The notes below the pieces were generated by a model. The model made no database searches, was not told the DNA's origin, and was given only the letters and a program-made list of their open reading frames with translations. A stretch of 64,000 nt of DNA from Zygnema cylindricum (taxonomy: Eukaryota > Streptophyta > Zygnematophyceae > Zygnematales > Zygnemataceae). The position numbers and the translations under genes were made by a program. Every line of letters begins with the position of its first letter. Within the stretch, counting starts at the first letter, position 1. The DNA lies in assembly GCA_037447655.1 (NCBI GenBank), contig JBBHKE010001107.1, positions 1 through 64,000 of the forward strand. The letters are read 5' to 3'. Of the stretch, positions 54,534 through 64,000 are shown one piece after another.

Positions 54534-55486
54534 GGGGGTGTCCCCTTGTAATCGGAACTTTGATAAAGTATTTTGGACTGTAGTGAAGATTCTCCGAACT
54601 ACTTTGAAGAGCGTCCCAATGTGCGAAAATGACATCGGAACTTTGAAATGTGACTTTAGTAGACGTAGGTACAACTTGTGACGACTGAAGACGACTACGA
54701 AACTTCCGACGATTAGTGACGGCAACAAAAACAGCGACACTTGTAGACGTCTACATTTTTATGAAATTGTACTGTAGATGTTTAGGGTTTGGTGACATTG
54801 TGACGTCACGCTCACTTGTAACAACGTCGACGTCATTGATTCAAGAACTTTCCGCCATGGTTTCTCGATGTCGTTTTTTCTACTTTTCTCACTCGAATTG
54901 CCAATAAAAAATAACCTAAAAATTTTCAAAAAAAAAAAAAAAAATCTTTCATTTTATACCAATATTGTCGTGTCTCATTCTAGAAAGTGTGAGATAAAAG
55001 TGATAGTGTGAGAGGGAGAGGGGAGAGGCGACGATGGCGAAATTTTTTGCAAAGGACCCACCCATGAATGAAAGTGGAGGTCCGAGACCCCTGCAATTTT
55101 TTTTTCGTACATGCGCGTGATGGGCACGGAGAAAAATAGAGAGGACTCTCCCTCGTCCTAAAATTTTCACACTCGTGTGGCGCGTGCGTGGATCGTTTTT
55201 CATTTGCTGTTTGGGCTCTACTTTAACTAAAAACACCCCCTCCAGGTGATTTTGGATGAAGATTTTTTATGGGTTGGAATCTCTTGCCAAGGGGTCGAAA
55301 AGGGGAAAACGCCAAAATGCGTTCACATGACGACAAACATGCAGTACATTCAAAGTATAAATTGACGTTCACTCTACTTTGGTAAAAATGATTTTCTCGT
55401 ACGGCTAAAGTTTTTGTCAAAGTTCCCTGAATTTTAGGGCAAAAAGACAGAGAAAACTAGATACTTTAAAACATGGGGACACCCCG
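54534..55486. mobile_element. PIF/Harbinger-like element, 953 bp
   Basis: Ends GGGGGTGTCCC and GGGGACACCCCG with TTA at 54531-54533 and 55487-55489. Shares most of its interior with 20053-21814 but lacks the 21.0-21.7 kb segment. It contains TGTGACGTCACG and GTCGACGTCA (CRE-like) motifs. Confidence 0.8.
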
Positions 55487-56199
55487 TTACACACGCATTA
55501 CGCTTACTTAGACCTTTAAAATAAAGTACAGGAGCTACTGTAGCTAACACAAACACGCGCACTACACGCACTGTATGCACAAAAACCACACGCACAATCG
55601 ATTTGAAAATCTTTTACAATAGTTAACTAGGGACTAACACGCGCAACCCACACACTTGAATAAGACACTCCTAACCTGAAAATCTTGTCGTTTTGCAGGA
55701 CGCGCATTGTGCGCAGTTAAATCAAACGCAGTAGACTTCTAGATATGGTTAATAGTACAATAGTCAACTGAGAACAACACGTGCCTTAAGCGCATAATAA
55801 CCACAGAGTTGATTTGCAATATGGTGGTAAAGAATGACAAAAAAAAATTCCCCGTGTAAATGCATCTTAATTTATTCTACTTTGTATTATAGCGGAAGAT
55901 TCTCCATACACGTTTTTCATATGTCCCATTGCGCAAAAAATAAATCGTTACTTTAAGTTTGTCATAACTGTATACGTCGACAACGTTTCTGATATTGTGT
56001 AACGTCTGCAATCTCTGTTGTCGCACTGTATTTTTGGAAACCGGGGGCACTTTCGCATGTAACCGAAACTCTAGTATTGTAACTTTGTTTTTAGCGAAAA
56101 TTTTCCGTACTACTTTCATAGCATTCTTATGTAAAGAAATGAAATCGTAACTTTAACAATTTTTAGAGTGTTATAATGTTAGATAATGAAATCGTTACT

Positions 56200-56710
56200 T
56201 TCAATTGTGACGGGTGTAAACGTGGGAATTATTTGTGACGGCTGTAGTCTATTACAAATGATGGCGTTTATAAATGCAACGATTGTAGACGTCTAATTTC
56301 TTGTGACATTGTAGATGTATAGGGTTTGTGACATGTTGACGTCATGCTCACTTGCGATAGCGTCGACGTCACTAATTCTAAACTTTACACCACCGTTTCC
56401 CTATTTTGTGTTTTTGTCTTTTTTCACTCTATTTCCCATCAAAATACGCCCAAAGATATTCAAAAATAATCATATTTAGTGATCTTTCACTTGATACCAT
56501 TATTGTCGTGTTTCATTCGAAGAACTGTCAAATGGGTGCAGTAGTAGGCAGAGGAGAGGGAGAGGCGCCTTCACGGACTTCGCTACGACACAACGCATGC
56601 AAGCTATGGAGGCAGAAAGTGGAGCTTGGAGTCATGGAGGAGTCACGAAAAGGGGAACGACTATGTTCATACGCTCTTGCTAAAGATATTTCTAATCCTC
56701 GCGCAAAATT
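56200..56710. mobile_element. Diverged PIF-like family relative
   Basis: Shares GTAGATGTATAGGGTTTG, GCGTCGACGTCAC and following sequence with 38.6-39.3 and 54.7 kb. A segment (56594-56692) is repeated at 56731-56810 (GCTATGGAGGC / GCTGTGGAGGC; GGAGGAGTCACGAAAAG). Confidence 0.55.
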
Positions 56711-57524
56711 TGTTGACATCTAGAACTACATGACGCATGGGAGCTGTGGAGGCCAAAAGTGGAGCAAGGTGTTGGAGGAGTCACGAAAAGGGAAATGGCT
56801 TTGTTTATACGCTCTTTGTCCTCTATTGGACCACATAATACATGAAGCCTCTGATAGTATTTAACTAACCCACTTCAAGCCACAACTACTGCTGTCCAAG
56901 AAGGCAAAATGACAGTTTGACTGCACCCCCATGCAGCTTGGACTCCCCTGAGTCCGTAGCAAAAAGAATCAATGAAAACAACCAACCAGCCGATAAGTTA
57001 TGAGGCAGTAAAAATGCCAATTTGTACAAACTCTCAAAGTGAGAGGTGACTACCTACCAAAATTTTCTAAGTCCTGATTCCCTCTAATAACTTCTATCTA
57101 CTGAAGTACGGACCAATCAGATAACTGTACCGTACCAAAAAGTACTACTAACGGTGTACCTTTTGTACGGCATATGTACGACAAGGCAATTAAGTGGACG
57201 CGTGTCCGTTTTTCACTCGTTTGTACGTTCCTTGGAATTCCCATGACCGAATGTCATCTCTCCATTTGGCTCCAGGTCATCCCACGTCACAAAACGCCAA
57301 AGTGACCATTCCGGAATTTCGGCGAAGACGTATGCCGTTGGATAAGAACAGGCATTAAATGTCGTCCGTCAAAACAAATGTCAGATTCATTTGTTTCGTG
57401 CGGGATCTAGTCCGCACTGAATTTAAGCTGTTATATGATGTTACATTTACATTTCCGTTAATCAGATTACGAGGCGTAACAAACTTTAAATATGGAGTCA
57501 CACCCTATATACTCTAGGGAACAT

Positions 57525-57605
57525 CTACGACAGAGTGGTTAGAGCGTACGGTTACGCCACGCTCTACCGGTCGGGGGTTCGAGTCCTGCTGGACTCAACC
57601 TTTTT
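57525..57605 (+). promoter_or_regulatory. tRNA-like Pol III module in F 3' LTR, best preserved
   Basis: ACAGAGTGGTTAGAGCG (box A zone, 57530-57545), perfect box B GGTTCGAGTCC (57576-57586) and TTTTT (57601-57605). D- and anticodon-arm spacing is tRNA-like, but the stems are imperfect. Confidence 0.75.
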
Positions 57606-57607
57606 GT

Positions 57608-57632
57608 AGAGAGTGACTTAAGGTCACTCTCT
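57608..57632. repeat. Hairpin after the Pol III module
   Basis: AGAGAGTGAC-TTAAG-GTCACTCTCT, perfect 10-bp stem, three bases after the T run. Homologous hairpins follow the module in the solo LTR (about 1234-1256) and in A (about 13117-13140). Confidence 0.8.
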
Positions 57633-60227
57633 AACCCTGTCTATGGAGCTGAGGCAGTCATGGCTCCATCACTCTCTCTCTCCTTTAGTGACTACAACAA
57701 GTATGGGGGTAAGAGAGAAGAGATGAAGACAAGCTGCCTGCATGTTCCTTTTTCCGCAAATATATTAAGACCTAGAAAATAACAAAAAACTATTTATTTC
57801 AACACTCCCCTTATTTTCTAATCTCATTTTAATTTTTCTTTCAACCCGCATTTTTCCCAGCAATATTTTAATTTAGGAGAGGGCACAGGTTTGGTCATCA
57901 TGTCAGCCACCATTTCTTCATCAGGTGTATACACAAGATTTAAAATTTTATTTTCAACTTTTTCTCTCACGAAGCTTAATCTTATGTCCATATGCTTTGC
58001 TTTGAAATGGTGTTTTGGATTGGCTGCAATTGCAATTGCAGCTTGATTATCACAAAAAACTTCATGCACTCCATCCTTCATATATCCCAGTTCTTACAAG
58101 AATGATTTCCCCCACATTAGTTCTTTTCCAGCAAAACCAGACGCCATATACTAAGCCTCCATAGTAGACTGAGCAACCACCTTTTGTTGCTACTGCTCCA
58201 ACAACAATCACCTTCCCCCAGATAGAAAACATATCCAGAAGTGCATCTTCTCATGGGTGCATCCCTATAATTGGCATCACTCCAAGAAGTGATATCAGTG
58301 TGCTTCCCTCCCAAATGTAACCATAATTCTCTGGTTCCAACCCATATCTCATGACTCTCTTGGCTGCCTCCCAATCTCTCTTTCTAGGATCGTTAAGACT
58401 CCTACTGAGGACTCCTACTGCTGCCGCTATGTCCGGCCTTGTACAGTTCATAAAGTAGATTAAACTTCTTACGACCTGTCTGTAGGGAATAGACTTCATA
58501 AACTCTCTCTCATGTGAACTCATCTGATCATCTAAGATTATCACTCCTCCTTCTACACTCCCGTCACTTACTTTCTTCAAGTCCATGGGAGTGGTACAAC
58601 TGTTAGCTTTCTCTATTTGAAATTTCTTAAGCATATTTCCTATTGCTTTTTTTCTGTGTGAGTATTATGATCCTCTTCCCCCTATCTCTTTCCATTTGAA
58701 TTCCCAAAATATATCTTGCCTCCCCTAAATCTTTTATGTCAAATTTGCTTCTAAGATCTTTCTTCAACTTATTGATCTTTTTCAAAGACTTACATAACAC
58801 CAGCAGATCATCAACATAAATTTCAATAAAGATCACACCATCGTCATCTTCAAACATATAGATAGAATGGTCAGAACTGATCCTGATATATCCTAGTCCA
58901 GTAAGAAACTCATCTAGTTTCTTTTTCCATTGTCGGGGAGCCTGCTTAAGTCTATATAAGGACTTTATGAGCCTGCAGACTTTGCTCTCTTCTCCTTCCT
59001 CCATGAACCCCTCGGTTTGCCTCATGAAAATTTCTTCCTCTAACTCACCATTAAGAAAAGCAGTCTTAATGTCCATCTGGTGTATTTCCATGTCTTCCGC
59101 TACTGCCAGACTGAGGAGAATCTTTACTGATGGGAACCGAACAACTGGAACAAAGGTATTCTCATAATCAATCCCCTCCTTTTGGGTGAACCCGTTCGGT
59201 ACTAATCGAGCCTTATATCTCTCAATGGTATTATTTGGGTTCAGTTTTAGTTTAAATACCAATTTACACCCAATAGGTTTTCTGTTTGGAGGAGAATCCG
59301 CTAGTTCCCAAGTATTTCCTTCCATGATGGAGGCCATCTCATCATTTATAGCTCTAATCCATCTTTTTTTCTTCGGACTATTTACTGCCTCCGAGTAAGA
59401 CTGAGGCTCATCTGGGTGAGATAGCTTAGTTACCTTATAAGCGACATGTTTTTCCTGTATCCTTTTGCTGCTCCTTCTCCCTCCCTCAAAATCCGAAGCT
59501 GGAATGGATGGAAGTCTTGGATTTCTCCTCACTGTCTCATCGGCTCCCCTGTCCACGGAAGCCAGTTCTGGTCCCACTTCTTCATCTCTTCAAGGTCCAT
59601 AGAAGTATGTGAGGTTTCCGGTGAGTCTTCCGTATCTCGGATCTCCCCTGAATCTGCAATCACGGTTTCACTCATGTTCGTATCGGGAATGACCGAGTTC
59701 TCCTCACTTTAGGATTCGAATCTGATTTTTATCTTCTTTGTATATTTGAAGGGATCAAATGACTTTCCTTCATCCATGACAACTAGGTGTTTGACCAGGG
59801 TGATATCCTTCTTTGCTAAGTCAAAGACTCTATACCCCTTAACATCCTCATCATATCCCACAAAGTATCCAGGTTTTCCCTTAGCATCTAGTTTCCAGTT
59901 TTTTCTATCCGTGTCAAGACTGTAAACTTGGCTAGCGAACACTTTAAGGTGTGAAATATCTGGTTTCCTTCCAACCCATCTCTCATAAGGTGTCACTCCC
60001 TTTGCAGCTGAGGTAAGGGCTCTATTTTTAATGTAGTTGGCACAGTTCATTGCCTCTGCCCAAAATCTCTTTCCTATTTTCTTGTCGGCCAACATATTGC
60101 ATGCACTATCTCTTAGTGTTCGATTCAACCTCTCAGCTACCCCATTTTGTTTTGGGTTATATGGTACAGTTTTCTGGTGCTGCACTCCCTCATCTCTCAG
60201 ATATTCCTCAAAGTGGTTAGAGGTATA

Positions 60228-61337
60228 TGTTGTCCATAGCCTATTTCAGCCATGGATTACTCACGGAAGCACCACAGACTACCCTTCAAACAGCTGTGTT
60301 TGCGACAGCACAGATTACTCCAAAATAAACAAAATCACCTTAAACTACACCAATAGGCAGTATACTATAAACGTTGTAAGCTTTCAAAGTTACAGCCAAA
60401 TCCACCAAGGAATCTAGAAGATATAAGCTCCAGAGTTTCACAAAAACAGCTGACAGCTTCACAAACTAACCACTTAGACGGCTCACATAATCTTACACAG
60501 ATTCCTGAATGGTATGAAACTTTACACACATATATATTCTATATCATAAAATATCCCAACAAAGTTTAACATGAATGTACGAAACAGAGTGATCACACCA
60601 ACAGGTCAAAGATGCAGAAAACAATTTGCCATTGCTTTGATTAAACTTGACTGTGATACTCAAAATATTCTAAGTCCTACAAGTTATACTCAGAGAGTTC
60701 ACTACTGAATGTACGGAGGCATACCAGCCGTACGGTATCTACCATATACCTAAACTATTGTAAGTATACCCGAATAGTTCGAGGTAAATCAGTCCAAACA
60801 AATCTACACTAACAACTAATTAGCAAAAATACAAACCTATGTTGTACATAATATTTACACCGACATCTCCACAATATTCGTACGTCAAAAACCAAGCTAC
60901 CACTAAGTAACCACTAAACAAATATCATTATTCAAAATCTATACTAGTTAGATTATCCGCAGCTGCGTCAGCTGCTTTGTTCGTGCGGATCACATCAAGG
61001 TAAACACAACTGCGTTGACTCGTCTCCGTCGCAACTGCTCCGTACCGGCAGCGCATATTCATCCAAAATAACCACAATTGCGTTTTCCTGTCTGCGTCGC
61101 AACTACGTCGTACCGGCGGTGCCTGTTTCACTATTTCGTTTATTCCACATCGGATCGCTTCGCGATCCGCCATCCATTTGTCAATGCTTGTACACGCCAC
61201 TCACTGAGTCTTTTACATCACTTAAGTTATATCCGTTCATTCGCTCCCCCAATCCATGAATCTATTCGAACCTCCACATTAAATTCTATAGCGCACGAAC
61301 CGTCGCGTACGCACGAAACAAACTTTTCAAAACAACA
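60228..61337. mobile_element. Solo LTR of an unrelated family, inside F integrase
   Basis: 1110 bp with TGTTGT..ACAACA ends and near-duplicates GTATA (60223-60227) and GTAGA (61338-61342). Integrase reads on once it is removed. It has no tRNA-like module and no similarity by eye to the other LTRs. Its orientation is unknown. Confidence 0.8.
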
Positions 61338-63248
61338 GTAGATTCCCCCCCATTATCACTTCTTATTCTCTAAATGGGGGTTTCATGTAACTTCTCACTC
61401 CAGGCTTTATATTCTTTGAAGTACATTGACGTGTAGACTTTGTTTTAAAAAATACACTATAGAGTATCTAGACCAGTCATCGGTTATTGTCAACATAAAC
61501 CTCTTTCCTCCAACCGAAGGTACTTTTGCAAGTCCCCAAATATCTGTGTGGACCAAATCTAGTACTTTCTCACCTCTATATGTGGTGGCTTTAGGAAAGG
61601 GGAGTTTGTGAGCCTTACCTTGAGCACAGCCACTACAATCACCCATCATTTCATTATCCCCAAACTGAATGCCTTCTACTACCCCAAGTTTTTTCATTTC
61701 CCTCAACCTATCAAAATGCACATGCCCCAATCATTTATGCCAAATCATCAACTTTGGAACACCAACATAATAAGCATTATTCTTTTCATTACTCAGGTTA
61801 AGCCTAAACATTTCTTGGCTACCCTTACCTGCCGTGTAGTAAACTTCATCCCCATACTTAGCTGTAAAGACTCCCTTTCTAGTGAAGGTATCAAATCTCT
61901 TTGTCATCTAACACAATCGTAGAGACAAAAAAATTTCTTTAGCTGAGGAATGTAGAGTACATCTGAGAATGTGAGTATAAAAGTCTTACCCTCCACTAAG
62001 ACTTTCAGACCTACCGACCCCACTAGATCTGTAGTAACCACTCTCCCATCCCCGTACTCTATCTCTACAGTAGGGATCTTTCTTGGCTTAGTGAAGAATT
62101 CCTTATCATGACACATATACATGGATGCACCTTGAGTTGATGATCCGTCCTTCCTCTGGAGCTTACCCAATTGCTCCAAGGGCACATTTTTGTCTCCGAG
62201 GGATCTCGTTCTCCTCTAGACTCTCGTCAAGAAAAAGCTCCATATCCTCTTCAGAAGACTCATCCTCGGTTTCTCCTGTCACTTTTGTAGCCACAAGTGC
62301 CTTTTTCTTCCCTCCGCAAGAACCCCCTCCACGGTTCTCTTGGAGCCTTAACTCCGACAGCTTAACACAATCTGCGATAACGTGTCTCGACTTTTTGCAA
62401 AAATGACATAAGACCTTTGGGGGCCTTGGTCCTCCAGACTGATCTCTTTCCCCTTTGTACGGTTTCTTTGGGTCTTTCCCCCATCTGTCCCCTCCTGCTG
62501 CTAGAGCTTGAACACTCTTCTCTCCTCTCCTAATCTCCATGGTATTTTCCTGCACAAGTATCATCAGGACCACTGTATTCCACTTCCATGAACTATCAGT
62601 CATTTCCTGTACTCGGTACACTATGTTCTCGTACTCGTCTGGTAACTTCATGATGAGAGTGTAAACTTTCATTTTCATTGTACCTGTCCATCCGGCACTT
62701 TCCATCTCCATATACAAACAAGAAAGATCATTACAATAATCTAACATCTTTCCTCATTTGTAAGTGTAACTCGTTAGCTTTTCCTCAGCCAACTAGAGCT
62801 CCTGAATAGTTCCAGCTCTATAGATCTCCACCAAACTCAACCATAACTCCTCGGCCTTGTAAATGTGAAGATGAGGAGTAGCCAACGCTTGAGTGAGGTT
62901 CCTCAGAATGAAGTTCTTGGCAGCCATGTTTACATCCTCCCACATTTGAGTATTGTTCTCCGCGGTCTTCACAGGCGCCGCTCCCAGTATTGTGGCAATA
63001 GGAGTGAGGGGTGTCTCCTTCCCTTTCCCCTTTTCGGGCACACTGCTGTCCCCATCATCCGCCTCCTCCGTTGAGGCAGCCGTTGCTGCAAGAAACTTTA
63101 CTCCTCCAAATCCTAGTGGAGTTCCTGAAGGTGGACGTTTCACTTGTCCACTAACGATCCTCCAGTATCGTTTTTCGCACAAAGCTCCCATCATCATGGC
63201 TTCCCAATAGATGAACCCAGATCCATTGAAGGTGGGCACCCTAAAGGG

Positions 63249-63261
63249 TGGGCCCATAACC
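63249..63261 (-). promoter_or_regulatory. Primer-binding site of element F
   Basis: Minus strand GGTTATGGGCCCA, perfect, adjoining the LTR that starts at 63262; retained although the rest of F is decayed. Confidence 0.85.
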
Positions 63262-64000
63262 TGCAATTTGGTGTCCTCCATTGGACCATAGAATACAAGA
63301 AGCCTCTATATAGTATTTAACTAACCCACTTCAATCTACAACCACTGCTGTCCAAGAAGGCAAAATGAAAATTTGACTACACTCGTGTGCAGCTTGGACT
63401 CCCTTGATTCCGTAGCAAAATGAATCACTGAAAATGGCCAACCAGTCGATAAGCTATGAGGCAGTAAAAATGCCAATTTGTACAAACTCTCAAAGGGAGA
63501 GGTGACTACTTACCAAAATTTTCTAAGTCCTGATTCCCTCTAATAACTTCTATCTACTAAAGTACGGACCAATCAGATTACTGTACCGTACCAAAAAGTA
63601 CTACTGACAATGTACCTTTTGTACGACATATGTACGACAAGGCTATTAAGTGGACGCGTGTCCGTTTTTCACATGTCCGTACGTTCCTCGGAATTCCCAT
63701 GACCGAATGTCATCTCTCCACGTGGCTCCAGGTTATGCCACGTCACAAAACGCCAAAGTGACTATTCCAGAATCTCGGCGAAGACTTATGCCGTTGGATA
63801 AGAACCGGCATAAAATGTCGTCCGTCGAAACTAATGTCAGATTCATTTGTTTCGTGCGGGATCCGGTCCCCACTGAATTTAACCTGTACTATGATGTTAC
63901 ATTTACATTTTCGTTAATCGGATTACGAGACATAACATACTTTAAATATGAGTCACACCCTATATACTCTAGCGAACATCTACGACAGAGTGGTTAGAGC
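63262..64000 (-). repeat. 5' LTR of element F, partial
   Basis: Begins TGCAATTTGG at 63262 and matches 56815-57545. The window ends within the tRNA-like box A zone (GAGTGGTTAGAGC at 63988-64000). Confidence 0.9.

Larger units (their letters stand above)
56812..57804 (-). repeat. 3' LTR of element F
   Basis: About 0.99 kb, ending TTTCAACA at 57804. The low-coordinate end lacks about 10 bp relative to the 5' LTR, so the outer boundary is approximate and no duplication could be found. Confidence 0.8.
57824..63281 (-). pseudogene. Copia gag-pol of element F
   Basis: Fragments in order on the minus strand: gag start 63281-62793 (MEDTKLQVMGPPFRVPTFNG), gag/zinc knuckle 62747-62163 (CHFCKKSRHVIADC), protease 62185-61904 (the DSGA site is lost), integrase 61730-61407 and 60185-59709 (VHTDIWG; NGVAERLNR), reverse transcriptase 59577-58627 (YVDDLLVLC) and RNase H 58634-57824 (WSDANY; FCDNQAAIAI). 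Several frameshifts and a solo LTR inactivate it. The start ATG lies 20 nt inside the 5' LTR, as in B, D and E. Confidence 0.92.
56812..64000 (-). mobile_element. Copia element F, degenerate, cut by window end
   Basis: A-type copia element on the minus strand: 3' LTR 56812-57804, polypurine tract 57805-57819, internal region to 63261, 5' LTR from 63262 past the window end. The gag-pol is in many frames. A foreign solo LTR (60228-61337) splits integrase. Confidence 0.92.

Noticed and set aside
57525-57600. A functional tRNA gene in the F LTR
   Set aside because: Boxes A and B are good but acceptor, D and T stems do not pair properly; better called a tRNA-derived promoter module.

Overview
Eukaryotic, gene-poor and transposon-dominated. 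GT-AG introns, plant-like Ty1/copia polyproteins, a secreted LysM-type gene and a multi-exon pogo/Tigger transposase make a green plant or streptophyte alga the best guess, held loosely because no conserved housekeeping gene is present. Two short N gaps (23980-23989, 41722-41731) mark a draft assembly.

Left block (1-19.8 kb): a stack of copia LTR retrotransposons. Old element A (minus, cut by the left edge, ending at 13309) is split by a solo LTR (433-1433) and by element B (2798-12399, target duplication CTACC). B is split by element D (5117-11567, duplication CTTTA). D is intact: one 1452-codon gag-pol and two LTRs with about two differences. A close relative, E (13347-19794, duplication TTTTG), lies next door in the opposite orientation with four nonsense codons and no frameshift. 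Right block (56.8-64 kb): degenerate copia element F of the A type, split by a solo LTR of another family. All full LTRs of the A/B/D/E/F lineage carry, about 200-290 bp from their 5' end and antisense to gag-pol, a tRNA-like Pol III module (box A, box B, T-run terminator). Where the primer-binding site survives it is GGTTATGGGCCCA, which pairs with the anticodon arm of initiator tRNA-Met instead of its 3' end. The gag ATG lies 20 nt inside the LTR.

Middle (20-44 kb): DNA-transposon debris and a few host-type genes. There are PIF/Harbinger-like elements (TTA/TAA duplications, GGGGGTGTCCC-type ends), a pair of hAT-like 8-bp-duplication MITEs, elements rich in CGATA palindromes, and many ~200-bp MITEs with TA duplications. 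Gene candidates are a two-exon secreted LysM-type protein (23355-24166), a single-exon secreted or membrane-anchored Cys-rich protein (28108-29199), and an inverted, twice-frameshifted paralogue of the latter (34935-35920).

Right-centre (44-54.25 kb): a ~10.2-kb element with TA duplications and near-perfect ~25-bp terminal inverted repeats (44010 and 54246). It encloses a minus-strand, five-exon pogo/Tigger transposase: an acidic, repeat-bearing N-terminal region spliced in frame to a CENP-B-like helix-turn-helix and a DDD catalytic core. Copia LTR insertions, a frameshift and a nonsense codon break the gene. Its terminal repeats match those of the small TA-duplication MITEs, so it is a plausible autonomous master for them. 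Its introns and left flank carry GCGACGA..TCGTCGC hairpins.
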